DNA of 64,000 nucleotides from assembly GCF_025144665.1 (NCBI RefSeq), contig NZ_CP102294.1, positions 1,488,001-1,552,000 on the forward strand. The letters are read 5' to 3'. Positions 1 through 7,020 of this stretch are shown piece after piece. Origin of the DNA: Alistipes ihumii AP11 (lineage in GTDB: Bacteria > Bacteroidota > Bacteroidia > Bacteroidales > Rikenellaceae). The notes below the pieces were generated by a model. It was not told the origin of the DNA, did no database searches, and was given only the letters and a program-made list of their open reading frames with translations. The position numbers and the translations under genes were made by a program. Numbering within the stretch: position 1 is the stretch's first letter; each line of letters begins with the position of its first letter.

Positions 1-186
1 TTTCTCCCGACTGATCTTTTTACCGTTCTTGATCTGGTAAACCTTCTCGGTCGGAATCAGGACCTGAGAAATAAAGTCTTCGAGATGATTGTTGTGGACT
101 TCCGTCTCGATGTATTCCTTTACCTTCTTCTCCTTGCCTCCAATGGCACGGATCACGTACCACTGCTTCTGCTCTTTTTCGCTCAT
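1..186 (-). CDS. nusG: Transcription termination/antitermination factor NusG, N-terminal part (cut by window edge)
   Basis: NusG binds RNA polymerase through its NGN domain and couples transcription to Rho or to the ribosome. Only the first 62 codons are here; the gene runs off the left edge. The N-terminus begins MSEKEQKQWYVIRAIGGKEK, and the W-Y-V-I-R core is the first strand of the NGN domain. The start is the ATG at 184-186, with the purine-rich GGAGAAG a few bases upstream. It lies 25 bp after secE in the same direction, the usual secE-nusG order that continues into rplK in bacteria. It is probably cotranscribed from the promoter at 2235-2265. Confidence 0.93.
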   Translation of the reverse strand, partial: MSEKEQKQWYVIRAIGGKEKKVKEYIETEVHNNHLEDFISQVLIPTEKVYQIKNGKKISREK

Positions 187-211
187 CTTTACTTCTCCTT
201 TCGACAAAGGG

Positions 212-403
212 TTAATAAAGAATACTATATATGGCCTTCATCAGGTTCTCGAACGCCTGGTCCATCACGAGCACGACCACGGCGAATAACAGGGAAGCTG
301 TCATAACAATTACCGCCGAGTTCGACAATTGGCTCCATGACGGCCAGGACACTTTCTGAACCAGCTCGGCATAGGCGTTCTTAACGTAGTTTATAAATCT
401 CAT
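212..403 (-). CDS. secE: Preprotein translocase subunit SecE
   Basis: SecE is the small membrane subunit that clamps SecY in the SecYEG export channel. The 63-residue protein has the single-helix bacterial short form. An amphipathic N-terminal helix carries the conserved ELxxKVSWPSW motif (residues about 13-23), followed by one membrane span, VIVMTASLLFAVVVLVM. It sits between tRNA-Trp and nusG, the standard Bacteroidetes arrangement. The length is normal for the phylum. Confidence 0.95.
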   Translation of the reverse strand: MRFINYVKNAYAELVQKVSWPSWSQLSNSAVIVMTASLLFAVVVLVMDQAFENLMKAIYSILY

Positions 404-416
404 TGCAGTAGATTTT

Positions 417-490
417 TGGCACGAGTGGAGAGATTCGAACTCCCATCAACGGTTTTGGAGACCGCTATTCTACCCTTGAACTACACTCGT
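417..490 (-). tRNA. tRNA-Trp (anticodon CCA), CCA end encoded
   Basis: Reading the minus strand, the acceptor arms ACGAGTG and CACTCGT pair. The anticodon loop is CTCCAAA, and the T arm contains GTTCGAATC. The discriminator G is followed by an encoded CCA at 417-419. The gene lies between tuf and secE. Confidence 0.95.
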
Positions 491-495
491 AAGAT

Positions 496-517
496 GAGGG
501 CGGTCGGAACCGCCCTC
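496..517 (-). terminator. GC-rich hairpin between tuf and tRNA-Trp (no T tract)
   Basis: GAGGGCGG and CCGCCCTC form an 8-bp perfect stem with a 6-nt loop, 19 bp after the tuf stop codon. There is no following T run, so it may be a processing or 3'-end stabilising hairpin that separates tuf mRNA from the tRNA-Trp precursor, or only a weak terminator. Confidence 0.5.
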
Positions 518-536
518 GGAAAGAACCGTATCGATA

Positions 537-1724
537 TTATTCGATGATCTTCGTGATCTGGCCTGCGCCGACCGTACGGCCGCCCTCGCGGATAGCGAAG
601 CGCAGACCGACGTTCAAGGCCACCGGATAGATCAGCGTCACGGTGATCGACACGTTGTCGCCCGGCATCACCATCTCAACGCCTTCCGGAAGCTCTACCT
701 CGCCCGTCACGTCGAGCGTACGGAGATAGAACTGCGGACGGTACTTGTGGTGGAACGGAGTGTGACGGCCGCCTTCCTCTTTCTTCAGGATATAGACCTC
801 GGCCTCGAACTTCGTGTGCGGAGTGATCGAGCCCGGCTTGGCAACGACCATACCGCGCTTTACCTCCTTCTTGTCGATACCGCGCATCAGCAGGCCCACG
901 TTGTCGCCGGCCTCGCCCTCGTCGAGCAGCTTACGGAACATCTCCACGCCGGTGCAGGTCGAAGTCAGCGACTTCTCGGCCAGACCGATGATCTCCACCG
1001 GATCGCCCACCTTGATGACTCCGGTTTCGATACGGCCCGTCAGCACGGTACCGCGGCCGGTGATCGAGAACACGTCCTCGACAGGCATCAGGAAAGGCTT
1101 TTCGTTATCGCGCTGGGGCAGCGGAATGTAGCTGTCCACGGCATCCATCAGCTCCATGACCTTGTCTTCCCACTTGGCTTCGCCGTTAAGAGCGCCCAGA
1201 GCGGAACCGCGGATGATCGGAGCGTTGTCGCCGTCGAAATCGTACTTGCTCAGCAGGTCGCGCACCTCGAGCTCGACGAGGTCGAGCATCTCGGGATCGT
1301 CCACCATATCGCACTTGTTCAGGAAAACGACGATTCTCGGAACGTTCACCTGACGCGCCAGCAGCACGTGCTCGTTGGTCTGAGGCATCGGACCGTCGGT
1401 GGCGGCTACGACCAGAATCGCACCGTCCATCTGAGCGGCGCCCGTCACCATGTTCTTCACATAGTCGGCGTGGCCCGGGCAGTCCACATGAGCGTAGTGA
1501 CGGTTAGCCGTCTGGTACTCCACGTGAGAGGTGTTGATGGTGATACCGCGTTCCTTCTCCTCGGGAGCGTTGTCGATCGAGTCGAAAGAGCGGAGTTCAG
1601 AAAGACCCTTCTTTGCAAGAACCGTGGTAATTGCAGCGGTAAGAGTAGTTTTACCGTGGTCTACGTGTCCGATCGTACCGATGTTCACATGCGGTTTGGA
1701 CCTGTCAAATTTTTCTTTTGCCAT
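537..1724 (-). CDS. tuf: Elongation factor Tu
   Basis: EF-Tu is the GTPase that delivers aminoacyl-tRNA to the ribosome. The 395-residue length is normal. The G1 P-loop [10 protein letters not shown] is at about 18-27, G3 [12 protein letters not shown] at about 80-91, and G4 NKCD at about 135-138. Domains 2 and 3 follow ([14 protein letters not shown]-terminal [13 protein letters not shown]). It is flanked by tRNA-Gly upstream and tRNA-Trp downstream on the same strand. Codon use is strongly biased, as expected for a very highly expressed gene. Confidence 0.98.
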   Translation of the reverse strand: MAKEKFDRSKPHVNIGTIGHVDHGKTTLTAAITTVLAKKGLSELRSFDSIDNAPEEKERGITINTSHVEYQTANRHYAHVDCPGHADYVKNMVTGAAQMDGAILVVAATDGPMPQTNEHVLLARQVNVPRIVVFLNKCDMVDDPEMLDLVELEVRDLLSKYDFDGDNAPIIRGSALGALNGEAKWEDKVMELMDAVDSYIPLPQRDNEKPFLMPVEDVFSITGRGTVLTGRIETGVIKVGDPVEIIGLAEKSLTSTCTGVEMFRKLLDEGEAGDNVGLLMRGIDKKEVKRGMVVAKPGSITPHTKFEAEVYILKKEEGGRHTPFHHKYRPQFYLRTLDVTGEVELPEGVEMVMPGDNVSITVTLIYPVALNVGLRFAIREGGRTVGAGQITKIIE

Positions 1725-1833
1725 ATCTGTAATCTATTTTAGGAATAATTGTCCCTCAATATCCTTAAGTCGTCGTCCGCACCCGTCGACAGCCGGTCCG
1801 TTCCCTGAACCGGGCAACCGTCGTTGCAGCATG

Positions 1834-1906
1834 AGCGGAAGACGAGGTTCGAACCCGCGACCCTTAGCTTGGAAGGCTAATGCTCTACCGACTGAGCTAC
1901 TTCCGC
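1834..1906 (-). tRNA. tRNA-Gly (anticodon TCC)
   Basis: On the minus strand the acceptor arms GCGGAAG and CTTCCGC pair. The D arm has AGCTCAGTCGGTAGAGC, the anticodon stem TTAGC/GCTAA encloses the loop CTTCCAA, and the T loop has GTTCGAACC. CCA is not encoded. Confidence 0.95.
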
Positions 1907-1974
1907 AATTTTCGTTTCTCCGCAGGGCTCCGCTTCCGTCCTTTCGGGAGGAGGCGACGGCCCGGCGGACCGTG

Positions 1975-2057
1975 TGGGCGGAGATGGATTCGAACCACCG
2001 AAGTCGAAAGACAGCAGATTTACAGTCTGCCCCATTTGGCCACTCTGGTATCCGCCC
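1975..2057 (-). tRNA. tRNA-Tyr (anticodon GTA)
   Basis: This is a class II tRNA with a long variable arm. The acceptor begins GGGCGGA on the minus strand and pairs with TCCGCCC. The anticodon loop is CTGTAAA and the T loop has GTTCGAATC. CCA is not encoded. It lies between tRNA-Thr and tRNA-Gly in the operon. Confidence 0.95.
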
Positions 2058-2137
2058 GATACTCGAATTTCAAGAACTTGTTTCCGCCGACTCTTTCCGC
2101 TCCCCTCTCGCGGCCCGGAAAGACGTCGTCGCCACCG

Positions 2138-2211
2138 AGCCGATGGAGGGATTCGAACCCCCGACCAGCTGATTACAAATCAGCTGCTCTGGCCAACTGA
2201 GCTACATCGGC
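2138..2211 (-). tRNA. tRNA-Thr (anticodon TGT)
   Basis: The acceptor arms GCCGATG and CATCGGC pair perfectly on the minus strand. The D arm is AGCTCAGTTGGCCAGAGC and the anticodon loop is TTTGTAA. The T loop is GTTCGAATC. It is the first gene of the tRNA-tuf-secE-nusG operon, 23 bp after the promoter -7 box. CCA is not encoded. Confidence 0.95.
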
Positions 2212-2234
2212 AGTTCACAGCATTTTAGGGTTGG

Positions 2235-2265
2235 CAAAAGTACGAATAATTTCTTAATGCACAAA
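2235..2265 (-). promoter_or_regulatory. Primary-sigma promoter of the tRNA-tuf-secE-nusG operon
   Basis: Both Bacteroidetes boxes match fully: the -33 box TTTG (2262-2265) and the -7 box TACTTTTG (2235-2242), separated by exactly 19 bp. Transcription would start near 2228, just ahead of tRNA-Thr. No other -7 match was noticed between the genes of this operon. Confidence 0.85.
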
Positions 2266-2649
2266 CGGAATGCACTAAAAATTTAACCGTCTCGGCTAAA
2301 TTCCCTTCGCCTCACCGGATAATCGCGCAATTACTGAGCGCAAATCGGCTTCAAATATACAACGGATTTTTGGAATAACGAAATTTTTCATACAAAACAC
2401 GCGCTGCGGAATCAAAATTGTAACATTTTATCCACATTTCCCGCACGGATTGCGACGCAATCGCGACCGAAAGCCCCGGAGTCCCGCCGCATTCCCGGAA
2501 TAAAGCGTTAATTTTGCAGAAAGGTTTCCGTCGGGAGAAACATTTGCATAACGCTCCGACAGAAATTTCCCTCCCGCGCAGGAAGACAGCCGGCAAAAAC
2601 GGCACTCCTCCGCCCTCGGGAAAATACGATCATAAACCTTTCTTGCCCT
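2266..2649. other. Intergenic stretch between divergent operons; possible yjbQ -7 box at 2509-2516
   Basis: No coding signal was found. The segment is AT-rich near 2280-2420. TAATTTTG at 2509-2516 on the plus strand fits the -7 consensus and could drive yjbQ with a leader of about 130 nt, but no good -33 box is seen 19-21 bp upstream. Confidence 0.4.
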
Positions 2650-3060
2650 ATGGTATCGCAAACCGAGTTCTCGTTGCGCCCCCGTCCGCGCGGTTGCCAT
2701 CTGGTAACCGACGAAATTCTCGCGCAACTGCCTCCGCTGCCCCGCGCGGGGTTGCTCCACCTGTTCCTGCAGCACACTTCCGCCGCCCTGACGATCAACG
2801 AAAACGCCGACCCGGACGTGCGCTCCGACATGGCCTCCGTGTTCGACCGCCTGATCCGCGAACGCGAGCCCTATTACGCTCACACGCTCGAAGGCGACGA
2901 CGACATGCCGGCGCACGCCAAATCGACGCTCGCCGGCGTATCGCTGACGATCCCGATTACGGCCGGCCGGCCGAATCTCGGTCTGTGGCAGGGCATCTAC
3001 CTGTGCGAGTTCCGCAATCACGGCGGCGCACGCAGGATCGTCGCCACGGTCGTTGGCTGA
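2650..3060 (+). CDS. yjbQ: YjbQ family protein (UPF0047; secondary thiamine-phosphate synthase-type)
   Basis: This is a 136-residue YjbQ/UPF0047 protein. The family signature HTSAALTINENADPDV is at about 42-57. The histidines in AHTLEGDDDMPAHAK (about 77-91) and LGLWQGIYLCEFRNHGG (about 111-127) mark the conserved pocket. Some family members can replace thiamine-phosphate synthase weakly, but the true substrate is not settled, so the thiamine link is family knowledge only. The gene stands alone: upstream is the divergent tRNA operon and downstream is a long non-coding leader region. The start gives the usual family length. Confidence 0.88.
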   Translation: MVSQTEFSLRPRPRGCHLVTDEILAQLPPLPRAGLLHLFLQHTSAALTINENADPDVRSDMASVFDRLIREREPYYAHTLEGDDDMPAHAKSTLAGVSLTIPITAGRPNLGLWQGIYLCEFRNHGGARRIVATVVG

Positions 3061-3721
3061 CAGAACGCATAAGCACTTGTCCTGTTACAATCCGAATAAA
3101 TATCGGATCGACGTTTTCAGGTAAATTTGTTTTTTTTCCAATTCACAATACATTGCGTTTCTCGAAAAGCTTCCCGGTCAAAGGTTATGGCACGAGTGAA
3201 TCCGCCGGTCTTCCGTCGAGCCGGTGCGGAAGCACGATGTGTCGGACACCTCTGGCACTCTCGAAAGCCATGATCTCAGGACCCGTAAAAATCCTTCGGC
3301 AAACAGATTTTCCTTAGCGGTCAGCCCGCTGTCGAATATCCCTTTATCAATTTACAAAGGCGAGAGAAGCAAGTTATTTTATTTTCATCGGCAAATTTTA
3401 TCCGGTAGCAGGAAACCGGCCGGCGATCTGAAATCTCTCGCCCGGACATGCCGAAAGGGCGGTTCGTTCGAGGCAGGGACCGCCTCCGAGCCAGCGGACT
3501 TCCGAAGCTCTCCCGGCTCCGGCAAGGCACGGGAACGCCGTGTTCGCCCGCCGAAACAGCGAGCCCGGCCGCAGCCCGGACATTTTTGCAGGTCCCGGTC
3601 CGCCGACCGGCACAAAACCGTACGCAATCATCCGTTTATCGAAAAATTGAAAGACGAATCCCGTAATTGTTGATAAAAAGTCGATACTTTGCACGGACCT
3701 GACCGGAGCCGGGCCGGATTT
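3061..3721 (+). other. Long intergenic region before the riboswitch, nothing coding seen
   Basis: The possible reading frames here show no recognisable family and have atypical composition. AT-rich patches lie at about 3105-3170 and 3340-3420. A TACTTTG heptamer at 3685-3691 is one base short of the -7 consensus. It lies about 30 bp before the riboswitch and might be its promoter; this is weak. Confidence 0.3.
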
Positions 3722-3903
3722 GTGCCTACCTTTACATTGTTTCGGCGGCGCGACGCTTCGCGCCCGAAAGAGGGAACGCCGTGAAATTCGGCGACAGTAC
3801 CCGCTGCTGTGATTCCCGCCGAACCGAGGGCAACAGGCCACTGCAAATCCGTTTGCGGGAAGGCGCCCAAGGGAAGGGATCAGTCAGAAGACCTGCCGGA
3901 CAC
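3722..3903 (+). ncRNA. Cobalamin (AdoCbl) riboswitch upstream of nrdDG
   Basis: The landmarks of the B12 riboswitch appear in order. GAGGGAACGCC then GTGAAATTCGGCGACAG are followed by the strongly conserved ACCCGCTGCTGTGA. Next come GGCCACTG, GGGAAGGCGCCC and AAGGG. The element ends with AGTCAGAAGACCTGCC. The leader continues about 180 nt to the nrdD start. AdoCbl binding normally turns expression off. A GC-rich hairpin (GTCTGC/GCAGAC near 3965-3985) followed by TTTTT near 4013 could be the expression platform, but I cannot assign the off-state structure with certainty. Confidence 0.92.
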
Positions 3904-4086
3904 GAGAAACGAATTTCCGCCTTCGGGAGTTAAGGCAAGGAGACACCGACGCGGACCGGTGCGGTCTGCTCGCGCGCAGACGCGCCTCCCCCTCCTCCCC
4001 AGTTTTTCCGCAAGGCAGATTTCCGTTTTTCGGTCGCGGGCTTGGCCCCCGGCAAACGACATGCAACGAACAAAAACGATACTGCA

Positions 4087-6234
4087 ATGAACGGAACCAG
4101 TTTCAACATCGTCAAACGGGACGGCAAGCACGAACCTTTTTCGATGGACAAAATCACGGCGGCCATCGAAAAGGCATTCCGCTCCGTGGGCCAGACACCG
4201 ACCGCGGAAACGCTCGGCAAGCTGACCTCCTGCCTTTACATCCACGAGGGGACGAGCGTGGAGGAAATCCAGAATCAGGTCGAGCTGACGCTGATGAGCC
4301 ACGGCTACTACGGCGTCGCCAAGTCCTTCATCATCTACCGGCAGCAGCATTTCGAGGACCGCGAGGTACGCGACAAGCTCGCCTTTCTGGTCGACTACTG
4401 CAACGCCGAGAATCCGGCTACGGGCAGCAAGTACGACGCGAACGCGAACGTCGAGAACAAGAACATCGCCACGCTGATCGGCGAGCTCCCCAAGCGCAAC
4501 TTCATCCGGCTGAACCGCCGGCTGCTGTGCGACCGGATCAAAGAGATGTACGGCCGCGAGATGGCCGACAGTTACATCGAGCTGCTCGACCGGCATTTCA
4601 TCTACAAGAACGACGAGACGAGCATGGCCAACTACTGCGCCAGCATCACGATGTACCCTTGGCTCGTCGGCGGGACGATCTCGATCGGCGGCAACTCGAC
4701 CAAGCCGACGAACCTGAAATCGTTCTGCGGAGGATTCGTCAACATGGTCTTCATCGTCAGCAGCATGCTCAGCGGCGCTTGCGCGACGCCCGAGTTCCTG
4801 ATGTACCTGAACTACTTCATCGGGCAGGAGTACGGCCCGGACTATTACCGCGATCCGGATCGCGTCGTCGACCTGTCGCTCAAGCGCCGTACGCTCGACA
4901 AGGTCATCACCGATTGCTTCGAGCAAGTCGTCTACTCGATCAACCAGCCGACCGGCGCGCGGAATTTCCAAGCCGTTTTCTGGAACATCGCCTACTACGA
5001 CCGCTACTATTTCGAGAGCCTGTTCGGCAACTTTTTCTTCCCCGACGGATCGCGGCCCGACTGGGATTCGCTCGACTGGCTGCAGCGCCGCTTCATGCGC
5101 TGGTTCAACGACGAGCGGACCAAGACGGTGCTCACCTTTCCCGTCGAGACGATGGCCCTGCTGTCCGAGAACGGCGACGTAAAGGACAAGGAATACGGCG
5201 AGCTGACGGCCGAGATGTATGCGGCGGGCCACTCGTTCTTCACCTACATGAGCGACAATGCCGACTCGCTGAGCAGCTGTTGCCGGCTGCGCAACGAGAT
5301 TCAGGACAACGGTTTCAGCTACACGCTCGGGGCGGGCGGCGTATCGACCGGGTCGAAAAGCGTGCTGACGGTCAATCTGAATCGCTGCATCCAATACGCC
5401 GTACGCAACGGACGGCCTTACACCGAGTTTCTGGAAGACGTCGTCGACCGCATGCACAAATTCCAGCTCGCCTATAACGAGAACCTGAAGCATCTGCAGT
5501 CGAAAGGCATGCTGCCGCTGTTCGACGCGGGATACATCACCATGGGCCGCCAGTATCTGACCATCGGCGTCAACGGACTTGTCGAGGCGGCCGAGTTCCT
5601 CGGCATCGAGATCAGCGACAACCCGCAGTACGCCGCCTTCGTGCAGGACGTGCTCGGAATCGTCGAGAAGTACAACAAACAGTACCGGACGGCCGACGTG
5701 CTGTTCAACTGCGAGATGATCCCCGCCGAGAACGTGGGCGTCAAGCATGCCAAATGGGACCGCGAGGACGGCTACGTCGTCCCGCGCGACTGTTACAACA
5801 GCTACTTCTATGCGGTCGAGGACCCGTCCCTGAACGTGCTCGACAAGTTCCGGCTGCACGGACGGCGCTACGTCGAGCACCTGACCGGCGGCTCGGCCCT
5901 GCACATGAATCTCGACGAGCATCTGTCGAAAGCGCAGTACCGCCAGCTGCTGCGCGTCGCTGCCCGCGAGGGGACGAACTATTTCACGTTCAATATTCCG
6001 AACACCGTCTGCAACGACTGCGGCCACATCGACAAGCGCTACCTGAAAGAATGCCCCGTCTGCCACAGCCGCAACACGGACTATCTGACGCGCGTGATCG
6101 GCTACCTGAAGCGCGTGAGCAACTTCTCGAAGCCGCGTCAGAAAGAGGCCGCCGCACGCCATTACAACCATGCTGCCGCAGAGACGGAAACCGCTCCGGC
6201 CGCCGTAACCGAAACCACCCCGACATCATGCTGA
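4087..6234 (+). CDS. nrdD: Anaerobic (class III) ribonucleoside-triphosphate reductase
   Basis: NrdD reduces ribonucleoside triphosphates to deoxyribonucleotides without oxygen, using a glycyl radical. The 715-residue protein starts with an ATP-cone (FNIVKRDGKHEPF, residues about 6-95). It ends with a zinc site, CNDCGH and CPVCH (about 641-664), and the radical-loop motif RVIGYLKRVSNF at about 673-684. The ATG at 4087 is preferred because it puts the ATP-cone at the N-terminus; an in-frame upstream extension has no family match. The reading frame overlaps nrdG by 7 bp, so the two are probably translationally coupled. Expression is likely controlled by the AdoCbl riboswitch at 3722-3903. The last 30 residues form an Ala/Thr-rich tail of unknown role. 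Confidence 0.95.
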   Translation: MNGTSFNIVKRDGKHEPFSMDKITAAIEKAFRSVGQTPTAETLGKLTSCLYIHEGTSVEEIQNQVELTLMSHGYYGVAKSFIIYRQQHFEDREVRDKLAFLVDYCNAENPATGSKYDANANVENKNIATLIGELPKRNFIRLNRRLLCDRIKEMYGREMADSYIELLDRHFIYKNDETSMANYCASITMYPWLVGGTISIGGNSTKPTNLKSFCGGFVNMVFIVSSMLSGACATPEFLMYLNYFIGQEYGPDYYRDPDRVVDLSLKRRTLDKVITDCFEQVVYSINQPTGARNFQAVFWNIAYYDRYYFESLFGNFFFPDGSRPDWDSLDWLQRRFMRWFNDERTKTVLTFPVETMALLSENGDVKDKEYGELTAEMYAAGHSFFTYMSDNADSLSSCCRLRNEIQDNGFSYTLGAGGVSTGSKSVLTVNLNRCIQYAVRNGRPYTEFLEDVVDRMHKFQLAYNENLKHLQSKGMLPLFDAGYITMGRQYLTIGVNGLVEAAEFLGIEISDNPQYAAFVQDVLGIVEKYNKQYRTADVLFNCEMIPAENVGVKHAKWDREDGYVVPRDCYNSYFYAVEDPSLNVLDKFRLHGRRYVEHLTGGSALHMNLDEHLSKAQYRQLLRVAAREGTNYFTFNIPNTVCNDCGHIDKRYLKECPVCHSRNTDYLTRVIGYLKRVSNFSKPRQKEAAARHYNHAAAETETAPAAVTETTPTSC

Positions 6235-6779
6235 AATACGCCGGATACGATATCGTTTTTCAGGAAATTCCCGACGAGGTGACACTCGCGCTGAACCTGT
6301 CGGGCTGCCCGAACGGATGCCCCGGGTGCCACAGTCCCCATCTGCAACGGGACGAGGGAGAGGCGCTGACCCCGGGCGCGCTGGAGCGACTGCTGGAGCG
6401 GTACGGCCGCGAGATCACCTGCGTCTGCTTCATGGGCGGCGACGCGGCGCCCGGCGAAGTCGCCGCGTTGGCGCGGCACATCGCGCGCACGACCGGGGGC
6501 ACGATCCGCACAGGCTGGTACTCGGGCCGGCCGGCGCTGCCGCCGGAGTTCGACCCGCTCGCGTTCGACTATGTCAAGCTCGGTCCCTACCGGGAGAAGC
6601 TTGGCGGCCTGAACTGCCGGACGACGAACCAACGGCTGTACCGGATCGTCCGGACCGGCAGCCATTCCGACGGGTACGGCTCCCCGGACGACCGTTCTCC
6701 GAACGGCGGAACGGCCGCCCGCCCCGCCGAATCCCTCTTCCGAATGACGGACATCACCTCCCGCTTCTGGCGTCGCTGA
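6228..6779 (+). CDS. nrdG: Anaerobic ribonucleotide reductase-activating protein (radical SAM)
   Basis: NrdG is the radical-SAM activase that installs the glycyl radical on NrdD. The cluster-binding motif CPNGCPGC (C-x3-C-x2-C) is at about 26-33. The FMGGDAAPGE segment at about 69-78 is typical of SAM binding in activases, and TGWYSGRP follows. The 183-residue protein begins at the ATG that overlaps the nrdD stop. The C-terminal 30 residues (after YRIVRTGS) are low in conservation and Gly/Arg-rich. It ends 27 bp before a MITE-like element. Confidence 0.93.
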   Translation: MLKYAGYDIVFQEIPDEVTLALNLSGCPNGCPGCHSPHLQRDEGEALTPGALERLLERYGREITCVCFMGGDAAPGEVAALARHIARTTGGTIRTGWYSGRPALPPEFDPLAFDYVKLGPYREKLGGLNCRTTNQRLYRIVRTGSHSDGYGSPDDRSPNGGTAARPAESLFRMTDITSRFWRR

Positions 6780-6806
6780 GCGCCGGAACGAACGGCTCCG
6801 GAACGA

Positions 6807-6988
6807 GAGGGTGTGTCAAAACTCATTTTAGCCAAAATGGGTTTTCGATTTGAAATCTGAACATCTCTAAAAAGGAAAAGAAGAGTCGTATCAAGCTCTG
6901 TTCCGAGCAATGATACGACTCTTCCCTATTTCGTAGCTACAATCTGCAACTTTGGAGAGAGCGGTCATTTCAGTTCTGACACGCCCTC
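6807..6988. mobile_element. MITE-like element, 182 bp, with terminal inverted repeats and an inner palindrome
   Basis: The left end GAGGGTGTGTCAAAACT and the right end, read inverted, GAGGGCGTGTCAGAACT match at 15 of 17 positions. There is no open reading frame inside. A central hairpin (6880-6924) has a perfect 14-bp stem, GAAGAGTCGTATCA with TGATACGACTCTTC, plus an inner GCTC/GAGC stem. This is the layout of a non-autonomous transposon. The termini resemble those of insertion sequences common in Bacteroidetes, from memory only. No clear target duplication is visible. Alternatively it could be a bidirectional terminator for nrdG and rnr, which converge here. Confidence 0.65.
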
Positions 6989-7020
6989 TTTTCATTCGTC
7001 GGACGGTCTCCGCCCGGGCG

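Noticed and set aside
747-1742. Long plus-strand frame opposite tuf
   Set aside because: It mirrors tuf exactly, is made of its antisense codons and has no family motif.
3224-3673. 149-codon plus-strand frame between yjbQ and the riboswitch
   Set aside because: No recognisable domain, Arg/Ser-rich composition typical of a GC-rich non-coding frame and no start signal.
3880-6171. 763-codon minus-strand frame opposite nrdD
   Set aside because: It is the antisense of nrdD; nrdD carries all the family motifs.
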